Positions 37,803 to 48,803 of a stretch of 64,000 nt of DNA are shown in pieces. The notes beneath the pieces are model-generated. The model was not told the origin of the DNA. It saw only the letters and a list, made by a program, of their open reading frames with translations, and searched no databases. How positions within the stretch are numbered: the stretch's first letter is position 1; every line of letters begins with the position of its first letter. The stretch spans positions 248,001 to 312,000 of the forward strand of contig NZ_WOXT01000004.1 of NCBI RefSeq assembly GCF_009740395.1, in the 5' to 3' direction. Made by a program: the position numbers and the translations under genes. The DNA comes from Noviluteimonas gilva. GTDB taxonomy: Bacteria; Pseudomonadota; Gammaproteobacteria; Xanthomonadales; Xanthomonadaceae.

Positions 37803-37921
37803 CCGGTGGTGACCGATCACGTCCAAGCGCACACGACCCCTGCATGTGGGAGCTGCGGAGCGTTGTGTAGCACCAATATGACAGTCGGTCAATAAATTAT
37901 TCTTCCTTTCCGACAATCGAT

Positions 37922-37933
37922 GAATATATATTC
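37922..37933. promoter_or_regulatory. Perfect AT-rich palindrome, candidate RpiR operator
   Basis: GAATATATATTC is a perfect 12-bp palindrome in the 167-bp gap between the divergent transglutaminase (start 37802) and DUF819 (start 37970) genes. It stands out in AT content. The RpiR regulator encoded at 41663 is the obvious candidate to bind it; the TATATA core could also be a -10 element. Confidence 0.5.
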
Positions 37934-37969
37934 CAGCCGCCTCCCCCATCGGGAGCGACGGGGGACCGG

Positions 37970-39121
37970 ATGATCCAGACGGTGTGGCCCTATCTCGCGC
38001 TCATGCTCCTGATCGCGGGGCTGTTCCCGATGCTCGAGCGCCGCACGCAATGGCGCGTGTTCTCGGTGATGCCGCCCATCGTCATGGTGTATCTGCTGGT
38101 CACCGGCCTGTCGGTCGCGGGCGCGTGGACGATCGAGGGCGAGATCCAAGCCGCGCAGAAGACCCTGATCGCGCAGATCCTGCCGGCGATGCTGTTCCTG
38201 CTGATGATCCACTGCGACCTGCGCAACATCTTCGCGCTCGGGCCGCGCGTGCTCGCGGTGTTCTTCAGTACGACGGTGTGTTTGTTCGTCGCGTTCGTCG
38301 CGACGTATTTCCTCTTTCGCTTCGCCCTGCCCGCGAATACCGCGTGGCAACCGCTCGCCGCGCTCAGTGGCAGTTGGGTGGGCGGTTCGGCGAACCTGGT
38401 CGCGGTCGTGCAAGGCGCGGGCCTGTCCGAACAATCGATGGCGCTCGCGCTGCTGACCGATGCGCTTTGCTACTCGGTGTGGGTCGCGGTGCTGTTTTCG
38501 GTCGGGCGCCTTGCGCCGGCCTTCGATCGTTGGACGAAGGCGAAGTCGAGCGCCGACATCGCGGTCTCGGTGCCGGAGTCGAAAGACCCGATCACGTTCG
38601 ATGCGGTGTTGCTGTGGCTGGGCCTGGCGCTCGGCGCGGGCGTAGTGTCCCGCGCCCTCGCAGCGGTGCTGCCCGAATCGCCGTACGTCAGCCCGACCTC
38701 GTACACGATCATGATCGCCACCGTGCTCGGCCTGGTGGTCGCGCACACACCGCTCGCACGCTTCCCGGGATCGTCGAAGATCGCCAGCGCGCTGCTCATC
38801 TTCATCGTTGCGATCCTCGCCTCGCAGAGCAATTTCGAAGGCATCGGTTCGGCGCCGTGGTATCTCGCGTGCGGCCTGTCGATCCTGGTGATCCACGCCG
38901 TGCTGTTGGCGCTGCTCGCCAAACTCTTCCGTTTCGACCTGTACCTGTGCGGCATTTCCTCGCTCGCCCATGTGGGGGGCGTGGCCGCCACGCCCGTACT
39001 CGCAGCGTCGTATTCCCCTGCCCTCGTTCCCGTGGGCATCCTGCTTGCGTTGCTCGGCTACATCCTCGGTACGGGGTTCGGCCTGGTCATGGCGCAAGTG
39101 CTGCATTCGCTGGCGCCCTAG
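37970..39121 (+). CDS. DUF819 family membrane protein, candidate peptide/muropeptide permease
   Basis: 383-residue inner-membrane protein with about ten hydrophobic segments, matching the DUF819 (YjcL-like) family, which has no settled function. SGSWVGGSANLVAVVQG near 135-150 is the most conserved-looking stretch and may line a transport path; a second Gly-rich segment is SSLAHVGGVAATPVLA near 325. It is first in a rightward operon with an NlpC/P60 endopeptidase (10-bp gap), AE epimerase, RpiR and an S9 peptidase. From this context I infer transport of cell-wall peptides, but family knowledge alone does not establish that. Confidence 0.75.
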   Translation: MIQTVWPYLALMLLIAGLFPMLERRTQWRVFSVMPPIVMVYLLVTGLSVAGAWTIEGEIQAAQKTLIAQILPAMLFLLMIHCDLRNIFALGPRVLAVFFSTTVCLFVAFVATYFLFRFALPANTAWQPLAALSGSWVGGSANLVAVVQGAGLSEQSMALALLTDALCYSVWVAVLFSVGRLAPAFDRWTKAKSSADIAVSVPESKDPITFDAVLLWLGLALGAGVVSRALAAVLPESPYVSPTSYTIMIATVLGLVVAHTPLARFPGSSKIASALLIFIVAILASQSNFEGIGSAPWYLACGLSILVIHAVLLALLAKLFRFDLYLCGISSLAHVGGVAATPVLAASYSPALVPVGILLALLGYILGTGFGLVMAQVLHSLAP

Positions 39122-39131
39122 GAGATCTCAG

Positions 39132-40541
39132 ATGCGCTTTCGTCCCGCCCATTCCCTGATCGCCGCCGCGCTGTTGCTGGCGCTGGCGCCGGCCTTCGCA
39201 CGCGAACCCACGCAACTCGTGCGCCCCGCGCATGGCGTCGTCGGTGTCGAAGATGCACAACTCGATCCGAATTTCTGGATCGGCAAGCTCGGCGCCGATG
39301 CGGACCGCGTGTTGCTCGACAAGGCGGCGATCGACGCCGCCAACGCCGCGATGCGCGCACAGGATCCGACGATCCACGATCTCGGCGCCCTGCCCGCGTC
39401 CATCACCGCGCAGCAGGCGCGCGAATGGATCGAGGAGATGTCGGAGCGTCCGACGCGCACGCTGTACGACGAGAAGCACCAGGTCGTTCCCGCGGCGACA
39501 CTCGATGGCCTGGTCGATGCGCTCGCGCTCGACAAACTCGCGGCGTCCACGCCGACGCGCTATGCCCTCGTCGTCGAACGCGCCTCGCTGCGCACGTTCC
39601 CGACGAACCTGCGCGTGTTTTCCAGCGACGACGACACCGACATCGATCGCTTCCAGGAAAGCGCGCTGTTTCCCGGCACGCCGGTCGCGATCGTGCACGA
39701 AAGCCGCGATGGCCAATGGGCCTTCATCGTCAGCCAGCGCTATCGCGCGTGGGTCGAAACCAAGCACCTGGCGCAAGGCGCGCGCGATGTCGTCCTCGGC
39801 TTCCCGCAACGCACGCCCTTCCGCGTCGTGACCGGCGCGAAGGTCAGCACCGTCCATACGCCTGAATTGCCGCAAGCCTCCGAACTCTCGCTCGACATGA
39901 GCACGCGCCTGCCGATCGCGAACGTCGCGCCCGACAAGATCGTCAACGGCCAGCATCCCTATTCGTCCTGGACCGTCGACCTGCCGGTGCGCGAAGCGAA
40001 TGGCACGCTGCGCATCGCACCGGCGCTGCTGCAGAAGAATTCCGACACGCAGGGCGATTATCTTCCGCTCACGCACGCCAACATCCTCCGCCAGGCCTTC
40101 AAGTTCCTCGGCGAGCGTTACGGCTGGGGCCACGATTACAACGCGCGCGATTGCAGCGGCTTCGTCTCCGATGTGTACGCGACCATGGGCATCCTGATGC
40201 CGCGCAACACGCGCGACCAATCCAGGAGCCCGTCGTTGCACAAGACCCTGTTCGACGACAAGAGCACGCGCGAGCAGCGCGAGGCGACGATCAAGGACCT
40301 GCAGACCGGCGACCTGGTGTACATCCCCGGCCACGTGATGATGGTGATCGGCTGGATCGGCGATCAGCCCTACGTGATCCACGACACCAACGGCGGCACC
40401 ATGCGCGCCGCCGACGGAAAGCTGCGCTCGCTGCACCTCAACGGCGTCTCGGTGACGCCGTTGCTGCCGCTGATGTACGACGAAACGCACCGCTACGTGG
40501 ACCGCATGACCAGCGTCGTCCGCGTCGCCACTTCGCACTGA
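39132..40541 (+). CDS. NlpC/P60 endopeptidase with SH3-like domains (YkfC-like)
   Basis: Exported C40 cysteine peptidase predicted to cut gamma-D-Glu-meso-diaminopimelate bonds in muropeptides. ATG 39132 opens a signal peptide ending APAFARE; the product is 469 residues. Two SH3-like segments precede the catalytic domain. The triad is C341 in ARDCSGFVSDVY, H401 in PGHVMMVIG and H417 in VIHDTNG. The layout resembles YkfC, which releases L-Ala-D-Glu, the substrate of the epimerase encoded 22 bp downstream. This pairing mirrors the Bacillus ykfB-ykfC arrangement. It contains no membrane anchor beyond the signal peptide. Confidence 0.9.
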   Translation: MRFRPAHSLIAAALLLALAPAFAREPTQLVRPAHGVVGVEDAQLDPNFWIGKLGADADRVLLDKAAIDAANAAMRAQDPTIHDLGALPASITAQQAREWIEEMSERPTRTLYDEKHQVVPAATLDGLVDALALDKLAASTPTRYALVVERASLRTFPTNLRVFSSDDDTDIDRFQESALFPGTPVAIVHESRDGQWAFIVSQRYRAWVETKHLAQGARDVVLGFPQRTPFRVVTGAKVSTVHTPELPQASELSLDMSTRLPIANVAPDKIVNGQHPYSSWTVDLPVREANGTLRIAPALLQKNSDTQGDYLPLTHANILRQAFKFLGERYGWGHDYNARDCSGFVSDVYATMGILMPRNTRDQSRSPSLHKTLFDDKSTREQREATIKDLQTGDLVYIPGHVMMVIGWIGDQPYVIHDTNGGTMRAADGKLRSLHLNGVSVTPLLPLMYDETHRYVDRMTSVVRVATSH

Positions 40542-40563
40542 TGTCTTCAGGGACGGAAAACGC

Positions 40564-41661
40564 ATGAAGATCACCCGCATCGAATTCGGCATGCTGCGCG
40601 TGCCGCTGAAGACGCCCTTCAAGACCGCGCTGCGCACGGTGGACAAGGTGGAGGACGTCATCGTCATGATGCACACCGACACCGGCCACGTCGGTTACGG
40701 CGAAGCGCCGGCCACCGCGGTCATCACCGGCGATACGCACGGCTCGATCATCGAGGCGATCAAGCATTACATCGCGCCGCGCCTGATCGGCCAGGACGTC
40801 GCCGACCTCAACCGGCTCACGCGCCTGGTGCAGACCTCGATGGAGCGCAACACCAGCGCGAAGGCCGCGGTGGAGATCGCGTTGTACGACCTGTTCGCGC
40901 AATCCTTCGACGCGCCGCTGTATCGCGTGCTCGGTGGCGGCGACCCGGTGATCACCACCGACATCACCATCAGCGTCGACACGATCGACAAGATGGTCGC
41001 CGACTCGCTGGCCGCGGTCGAACGCGGCTTCGACTCGCTGAAGATCAAGGTCGGCAAGGAAATCGGCGTGGACATCGAACGCGCGAAGGCGATCTACGCC
41101 GCCGTCGAAAACCGCGCCCTGCTCCGCCTGGACGCCAACCAGGGTTGGTCGGCGAAGCAAGCGGTCCACGCGATCAGCGCGATGGAAGATGCCGGCATCA
41201 TTCTCGAACTCGTCGAGCAACCGGTGAAAGCCGCCGACCTGGAAGGCATGCGCTACGTCACCGAACGCGTGCGCACGCCGATCATGGCCGACGAAAGCGT
41301 GTTCGGCCCCGCGCAGGTGATCGACCTGATCCGCATGCACGCGGCCGACATCGTCAACATCAAGCTGATGAAGACCGGCGGCCTCTCCAACGCGATCCGC
41401 ATCGCCGACATCGCCGCGCTGCACGGGATCGAGTGCATGATCGGCTGCATGCTCGAATCCTCCATCAGCGTGGCCGCGGCCGCGCACCTGGCCGTCGCCA
41501 AGTCCGACGCGATCACCAAGGTCGACCTCGATGGCCCGTCGCTGAGCCAATTCAATCCCGTCGATGGCGGCGTGATCTTCAACGAGTCGGAGATCTCCAT
41601 CACCGACGCGCCGGGCCTGGGCATCAAATCGATCCGGGGCCTCGAACCCATTGCCGCCTGA
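40564..41661 (+). CDS. L-Ala-D/L-Glu epimerase
   Basis: Enolase-superfamily enzyme that interconverts L-Ala-D-Glu and L-Ala-L-Glu so that the dipeptide can be broken down. The 365-residue product carries the complete residue set. K160 and K162 (SLKIKVG) and K267 (NIKLMKTGG) are the acid/base lysines. D190, E218 and D243 are metal ligands. R24 and the D321-x-D323 pair are the residues known from the Bacillus AE epimerase to hold the Glu carboxylate and the Ala ammonium group. This makes the dipeptide assignment much stronger than a general enolase-superfamily call. It sits between the endopeptidase and RpiR genes. Equivalent to YkfB/YcjG. Confidence 0.93.
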   Translation: MKITRIEFGMLRVPLKTPFKTALRTVDKVEDVIVMMHTDTGHVGYGEAPATAVITGDTHGSIIEAIKHYIAPRLIGQDVADLNRLTRLVQTSMERNTSAKAAVEIALYDLFAQSFDAPLYRVLGGGDPVITTDITISVDTIDKMVADSLAAVERGFDSLKIKVGKEIGVDIERAKAIYAAVENRALLRLDANQGWSAKQAVHAISAMEDAGIILELVEQPVKAADLEGMRYVTERVRTPIMADESVFGPAQVIDLIRMHAADIVNIKLMKTGGLSNAIRIADIAALHGIECMIGCMLESSISVAAAAHLAVAKSDAITKVDLDGPSLSQFNPVDGGVIFNESEISITDAPGLGIKSIRGLEPIAA

Positions 41662-41662
41662 C

Positions 41663-42499
41663 ATGAAGCCGTTGCCCAAGATCCGCGCCGAACGCGACCA
41701 GATGTCCGCGATCGAGCGGCGCATCGCCGACTTCATCCTGGAGAACGCGCAGCTGCTGCGCGACTACTCCTCGCAGCAGCTCGCGGCGGCGTTGGGCATC
41801 AGTCAATCGAGCGTCGTGAAGTTCAGCCAGAAGCTCGGGTATCGCGGCTACCCGGACCTGAAGTATTCGATCGCCGAAGCGATGACCCCGGAAACGGGCA
41901 CCGCAGGTGTGCCGGCCGCCACCGAAGTGCCCGAGCTGATGTCGGGCGACCTGTGGCGGCGCAAGAGCGAAGCCGAAGCCGAAACGCGCGCGATCAACCC
42001 GCCCTCGGCGCTGGAGTACATCGCGTCCCTGCTCGGGCGCGCGAATCGCGTGCTGCTGATCGGCGTCGCCGAAGACAGCACGACCGCGCGCGCCTTCGCG
42101 TATCGCCTTTCGCTGCTCGGCATCGCGAGCGTGCACCACTTCGACTACGCCCATCTCGGCGCGAGCATCGCCGCCTGCCGCGCGGGCGACGTACTGCTGG
42201 CCATCAGCGAACACGGCAAGCAATCGGCGCTATGCCAACTCGCGCGCAGCATGCGCGAGCGACAGGGCAAGGTGGTCGCGCTCACGCGGCATACGTCCAA
42301 TCCCTTGCGCGCGCACGCGGACATCGCGTTGCTGGTAAGCGGGCAGGACGATCGGCCGCACGTGGCGCCGCTGCTCTATCAGGCCGGTGTGCAGCATTTG
42401 CTGGACCGGTTGTTCGTGTTGTTGTGCGAAGGGCGCGGGGATCGCCTGGCGACCTTGCAGGCGAACCAGGAACGGATCCGGCTCCTGCCGGAGGGATGA
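41663..42499 (+). CDS. RpiR/MurR-family transcriptional regulator
   Basis: 278-residue regulator with an N-terminal HTH_6 domain (about 1-77; SQQLAAALGISQSSVVKFSQKLGYRGYPDLK) and a C-terminal SIS sugar-phosphate-binding domain (about 115-250; NRVLLIGVAEDST and VLLAISEHGKQ). ATG 41663 is one base after the epimerase stop; a TTG at 41651 would add four residues. RpiR proteins sense phosphorylated sugars; MurR senses MurNAc 6-phosphate, which fits control of a cell-wall recycling operon. The palindrome at 37922 is a candidate target. Whether it represses or activates cannot be told. Confidence 0.9.
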   Translation: MKPLPKIRAERDQMSAIERRIADFILENAQLLRDYSSQQLAAALGISQSSVVKFSQKLGYRGYPDLKYSIAEAMTPETGTAGVPAATEVPELMSGDLWRRKSEAEAETRAINPPSALEYIASLLGRANRVLLIGVAEDSTTARAFAYRLSLLGIASVHHFDYAHLGASIAACRAGDVLLAISEHGKQSALCQLARSMRERQGKVVALTRHTSNPLRAHADIALLVSGQDDRPHVAPLLYQAGVQHLLDRLFVLLCEGRGDRLATLQANQERIRLLPEG

Positions 42500-42583
42500 C
42501 TGCAAGCCTGTGACTTCCGGCCTGCGCGCACGCAGCGCAGCATCGGGCCACAATCGGGGCAGACCTCCGAGGAAGGACCCGCC

Positions 42584-44566
<1,983 letters not shown>

Positions 44567-44575
44567 CCCGCACCT

Positions 44576-44603
44576 GGCGAAGCGGCCGCAAAGCCGCTTC
44601 GCC
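44576..44603 (+). terminator. Hairpin after the S9 peptidase
   Basis: A perfect 11-bp stem GGCGAAGCGGC/GCCGCTTCGCC with a CGCAAA loop begins ten bases after the S9 stop. There is no T-run, so termination here is likely but not certain. Confidence 0.55.
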
Positions 44604-44693
44604 GGTTCAGTAGAACTACTGCCTCCCCGCTTCACGAATTGCGGAAGCGCGCGCGGGCGCGCGCGCAGGACACTCGCCCGGTCCCCGCGGAGA

Positions 44694-46274
44694 ATGGCCA
44701 TGGCCAAGGCAAAGGCGAAGTCGAACGACAAACCCAACATTTTGGTGATCTGGGGCGACGACATCGGAACGTGGAATGTCGGCGCTTACACGCACGGAAT
44801 GATGGGCCGCACGCCCAACATCGACAGCATCGCGCGCGACGGGATGCTGTTCACCGACCACTACGGTCAGCCGAGCTGTACCGCCGGCCGCGCGGCCTTC
44901 ATCATGGGCCAGATGCCCATCCGCACCGGCATGACGACCATCGGCATTCCCGGCTCCAAACGCGGCATCCAGGCCAGCGATCCCACGTTGGCCGAAGTCC
45001 TCAAGTCGCAGGGCTACGTCACCGCACAGTTCGGCAAGAACCACCTCGGCGACCGCAACGAATTCCTGCCGACGATGCACGGGTTCGACGAGTGGTTCGG
45101 CAACCTCTACCACCTCAATGCCGAAGAGGAGCCCGAGGAACTCGACTATCCGGGCCAGAAGAACCCCGAATACCTGAAGACCTACGGTCCGCGTGGCGTG
45201 CTCCACGCGTGGGCGACGGACAAGGACGACAAGACCACCGATCCCAAGTTCGGCAGGGTCGGCAAGCAGAAGATCGAGGACACCGGCAAGCTGACGCGCA
45301 AGCGCATGGAGACCTTCGACAAGGAAGTGGTCGACGAGACGCTCGCCTGGCTCGACCGCGCCGCCAAGAGCGGCAAGCCCTTCTTCTGCTGGTTCAATTC
45401 GACTGCCTGCCACATCTGGTCGCACTCGCCGAAGAAATACATCCAGATGGCGGTCGACGAAGGGCGCGCGGAAGAAGACGTTTATCGCGCGAAGATGCTC
45501 GAGCACGACGAACACGTCGGCATGCTGCTCAAGAAGCTCAAGGCCCTGGGTGTCGACGACAACACGATCGTCATGTACAGCACCGACAACGGCAACGAAC
45601 TGATGATGTGGCCCGACGGCGGCTACGCGCCGTATCGCGGCGAGAAAGGCACGACCTGGGAAGGCGGCGTACGCGTGCCCTGCCTGATGAAGTGGCCGGG
45701 TCGCATTCCGGCGGGAAGCGTATCCAACGGCGTGCAGAACCACGAAGATGTCTTCGCCACGCTCGCCGCCGCGGCCGGATTGCCGGACCTGAAGGAGAAA
45801 CTCCTGAAGGGCTACACGATGAACGGCACCAAGTACAAGGTGCACCTGGACGGCTACAACAACCTCGACCACTGGACCGGCAAGTCCGAGAAGTCCGCGC
45901 GCATCGAGATCTTCTATTACGACGAGACCGACTTGATGGCGGTGCGCGTCGGCAACTGGAAGATGCACATCGGCGTGAAGCCCACGGGCAGCTGGTTCGA
46001 TCCGAAGGCGTATCCAAGCGTCCCGTACCTGTTCAATCTGCGCATGGATCCGATGGAAAAGATGGATCCGCATTCGCACGAGTGGGGCTATATCGGTCGC
46101 AAGTTCCTGGGCGCGAAATTGTGGGCACCCACCGCCGCCGGCCCGTTCATCGCCGCGCACCTGAAGAGCCTGATGGACTTCCCGCCCTCGCAGGGTGCCG
46201 ACACGCTCAGCCTGAAGAAGGCGTTGGAAGCAGCGCAGCGCAAGATGGAACAGCCGCACGCGAGCAGCAACTGA
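44694..46274 (+). CDS. Arylsulfatase-like sulfatase 1
   Basis: Type I sulfatase/alkaline-phosphatase-superfamily enzyme predicted to hydrolyse sulfate esters. The 526-residue product has metal-binding DD in VIWGDDIG, the formylglycine motif C62-T-A-G-R (needs conversion of Cys by a maturase), and later GKNHLGD and STDNGNE. The N-terminus is MAMAKAKAKSNDK, basic and without a signal peptide; ATG 44700 is an equally good start with GCGGAG seven bases upstream. A close paralogue lies at 47066 on the other strand. No FGE or anSME maturase gene is in the window. The substrate is unknown. Confidence 0.88.
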   Translation: MAMAKAKAKSNDKPNILVIWGDDIGTWNVGAYTHGMMGRTPNIDSIARDGMLFTDHYGQPSCTAGRAAFIMGQMPIRTGMTTIGIPGSKRGIQASDPTLAEVLKSQGYVTAQFGKNHLGDRNEFLPTMHGFDEWFGNLYHLNAEEEPEELDYPGQKNPEYLKTYGPRGVLHAWATDKDDKTTDPKFGRVGKQKIEDTGKLTRKRMETFDKEVVDETLAWLDRAAKSGKPFFCWFNSTACHIWSHSPKKYIQMAVDEGRAEEDVYRAKMLEHDEHVGMLLKKLKALGVDDNTIVMYSTDNGNELMMWPDGGYAPYRGEKGTTWEGGVRVPCLMKWPGRIPAGSVSNGVQNHEDVFATLAAAAGLPDLKEKLLKGYTMNGTKYKVHLDGYNNLDHWTGKSEKSARIEIFYYDETDLMAVRVGNWKMHIGVKPTGSWFDPKAYPSVPYLFNLRMDPMEKMDPHSHEWGYIGRKFLGAKLWAPTAAGPFIAAHLKSLMDFPPSQGADTLSLKKALEAAQRKMEQPHASSN

Positions 46275-46283
46275 TCGCGCCCA

Positions 46284-47069
46284 TCAATGCGTTGGATACA
46301 GCAGCGTCAACGTGGCCCGGACACCCCAGTCCGGGCCGCCTTCCGGCGTTTCGAAGAAATACCGCGCGCCGATCTGCCAACTCAACATCTGTGAGCCGGC
46401 TTTCGTGACCTGGCTGTAGCCGACGTTGAACGGCACGGTCCACTGTTCGTGCTTCCAGTCGTAGCTGGATTCGAAGTTCACCGACACCGTGCGTCCCTGG
46501 CCGAGCGCCTTCGACAGGAAAGGCTGCAGGAACGTGGAACTGATGTCCTGGCGATCGTCTTCGCCGGCGACCGACCAGATGTGGTTCACGAGCGCGCCGT
46601 AGGACCAACCGCGATCCTGTTTCAGCACGACCGCCGTGGGCCCCAGACCCCACTTCTCCGTGCCGAGCAAATCGTCGGTCGCGGTCGGAATCAGGAACGC
46701 GGGTCCTACACCGATGACCCAACCGCTGGCCGTGGGCTTCTTCGGCGTGAAGAACAAACTCTGCGTGATGTCGCCGAGGCCGAACTCGTCGCCTGACCCT
46801 GGTGGCACATCATCCTGGTACACGACCGGCAGGATCGTGCGCGAGATCATGTTCCAGTTCTCGGAGATCGTGATCGGAACGACGGGCTGGATGTTGACGT
46901 ACGTGCGGCTGCCGCCATCGGCGTAACCGTCGTCGTAGTTGAACTGGAACGGCACGCTGATCAAATCGGCGACCGGATTCGACAACTTCTTCGCCAATTC
47001 ATCCGCGTCCTGGCCGTGCGCCACGAAGGGCACGGCCAGGAGCAAACAACAGGCGAGCCGCAGGATCAC
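46284..47069 (-). CDS. Outer-membrane beta-barrel protein (phenol MetA-pathway / 'neuromedin U' type)
   Basis: 261-residue exported protein of the family usually annotated as a MetA-pathway transporter. Start is GTG 47069, nested in the stop of the sulfatase (GTGA overlap), giving a signal peptide VILRLACCLLLAVPFVAHGQ. The mature part begins DADELAKKLSNPVADLISVP and continues as alternating beta strands rich in aromatic and Gly residues (e.g. SWQIGARYFF), ending in a short LLYPTH tail. Family members are thought to be outer-membrane channels for hydrophobic compounds; none is firmly characterised. Coupling to a sulfatase hints at a sulfated substrate or product. Confidence 0.78.
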   Translation of the reverse strand: MILRLACCLLLAVPFVAHGQDADELAKKLSNPVADLISVPFQFNYDDGYADGGSRTYVNIQPVVPITISENWNMISRTILPVVYQDDVPPGSGDEFGLGDITQSLFFTPKKPTASGWVIGVGPAFLIPTATDDLLGTEKWGLGPTAVVLKQDRGWSYGALVNHIWSVAGEDDRQDISSTFLQPFLSKALGQGRTVSVNFESSYDWKHEQWTVPFNVGYSQVTKAGSQMLSWQIGARYFFETPEGGPDWGVRATLTLLYPTH

Positions 47070-48652
47070 GACGACCCCTGGACTTCGGTCATTTTCTGCA
47101 TCGCCTGGTCGATCGTGAAGGTTCCCGGCAACTGCGCCGGCGGGAACTCCTTGAACGTGCCCATGAACTGCGCCGCGGCCGCCGATGCGCCGTAGACGAA
47201 GAACGCATGGTGGAGCATCCAGTCCCAGTACGTGTTGGACGTCACGTCGGCGCGCTCGTAGGGATCGGTGCGCAGGTTGAAGATCTTCGGTACGCGCAAG
47301 GTGGTGAACGGCTCGGCCCACACCTGCATGGTGCCTTTGCAACGCTGCTCGATGAACACGATCTTGTAATTCTTCCAGCGGATTCCGAGCACGTCGCCGT
47401 CGTCGCTGAAGTAGAAGAACCAATTGCGCGGGCCTTCCTTCGTCTCGCCCGTCAGGTACGGCAGGAAGTTGAACCCGTCGATGTGGTTCTTGTACTTGCG
47501 TCCGTTGACCGTCGCGCCCTTCTTCAGGCGATCCATGCACGTGGTGTCGCCCGCCGCGGCGAGCAGCGTCGGCAACCAATCGTGGTGCTGGATGACTTCG
47601 TTCGACACCACGCCCGCAGGAATGTGCCCCGGCCAGCGGATCATTTCGGGAATGCGGAACGCGCCTTCCCAGTTGGTGTTCTTCTCGCTGCGGAACGGGG
47701 TCATGCCCCCATCCGGCCAGCTGTTCATGTGCGGCCCGTTGTCGGTCGAGTAGATCACGATGGTGTCGTCGGCCAGCCCGAGATCGTCGAGCAATTCCAG
47801 CATCTGCCCCACGTTGCGGTCGTGGTCGATCATCGTGTCGTGGTACGGCGACTGGTCTTCGCCCGCCTGGCCCAGGCTCTTCTTCTTGGTGTGCGTGATG
47901 AAGTGCATGTGCGTGGTGTTGAGCCACACGAAGAACGGCTTGCCCGCCTTGTCGGCGCGCTTGATGAAGTCCGACGCCGCCGCGACGAATTCGTCGTCGC
48001 AGGTTTCCATGCGCTTGCGCGTCAGCGGCCCGGTGTCTTCGATCTTCTGCTTGCCCACGCGGCCCCAGCGCGGGTGCGTGGTCTTGTCGTCCTTGTCGCT
48101 CGCGTAGCAATGCAGCACGCCGCGCGGGCCGAACTGTTCGCGATAACGGGGATCCTTCGGATACCCGTCCATCTCCGGCTCTTCCTCGGCGTTGAGGTGG
48201 TAGAGGTTGCCGAAGAATTCATCGAAGCCGTGCAAGGTCGGCAGATGCTTGTTGAGATCGCCGAGGTGGTTCTTTCCGAATTGCCCGGTCGTGTAGCCCT
48301 GGTCCTTCAGCAGCGACGCGATGGTGACGATGTTCTCCATCATCCCCTGCGGCGCCGCGGGGATGCCGACCTTCGACAAGCCCGTGCGATGCACGCTCTG
48401 TCCTGTGATGAACGACGAACGCCCCGCGGTGCAGCTCTGCTCGCCGTAGGAATCGGTGAAGCGAATGCCTTCGGCGGCGATGCGATCGATGTTGGGCGTC
48501 TGGTAGCCCATCAACCCGTGCGTGTAGCAGCTCAGGTTGGCGATGCCGATGTCGTCGCCCCAGATGACCAGGATGTTCGGCCTCTTGCCGCCTCCGCCTC
48601 CACCCTTCTTCGCCTTGGGTGGTGGCGCTGTCTTCGACTTGGTCTTGGCCAT
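47066..48652 (-). CDS. Arylsulfatase-like sulfatase 2
   Basis: 528-residue paralogue of the sulfatase at 44694, sharing VIWGDDIG, HGLMGYQTPNID, the formylglycine motif C74-T-A-G-R, FGKNHLGD and STDNG. The start at ATG 48652 gives an N-terminus of Lys, Pro and Gly (MAKTKSKTAPPPKAK followed by six Gly) instead of a signal peptide. The longer frame upstream adds a weak hydrophobic leader (MRSCAAAVFPIMVVP) from 48715 that is less likely. It is translationally coupled to the outer-membrane protein downstream. The two sulfatases differ most in the mid region that shapes the substrate pocket, so they may act on different sulfate esters. Confidence 0.88.
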   Translation of the reverse strand: MAKTKSKTAPPPKAKKGGGGGGKRPNILVIWGDDIGIANLSCYTHGLMGYQTPNIDRIAAEGIRFTDSYGEQSCTAGRSSFITGQSVHRTGLSKVGIPAAPQGMMENIVTIASLLKDQGYTTGQFGKNHLGDLNKHLPTLHGFDEFFGNLYHLNAEEEPEMDGYPKDPRYREQFGPRGVLHCYASDKDDKTTHPRWGRVGKQKIEDTGPLTRKRMETCDDEFVAAASDFIKRADKAGKPFFVWLNTTHMHFITHTKKKSLGQAGEDQSPYHDTMIDHDRNVGQMLELLDDLGLADDTIVIYSTDNGPHMNSWPDGGMTPFRSEKNTNWEGAFRIPEMIRWPGHIPAGVVSNEVIQHHDWLPTLLAAAGDTTCMDRLKKGATVNGRKYKNHIDGFNFLPYLTGETKEGPRNWFFYFSDDGDVLGIRWKNYKIVFIEQRCKGTMQVWAEPFTTLRVPKIFNLRTDPYERADVTSNTYWDWMLHHAFFVYGASAAAAQFMGTFKEFPPAQLPGTFTIDQAMQKMTEVQGSS

Positions 48653-48803
48653 GCGCGGAACTCCGATCGTGGGTACGACCATGATCGGGAACACGGCTGC
48701 GGCGCAGCTACGCAATAACTACCGGGTCCGCGTCAGTATTTCTACTGCACCGCTCTCTAACGCGGATCGTTGCAGAATGCGCGTTCACGCCCCGGAGCCC
48801 CCC

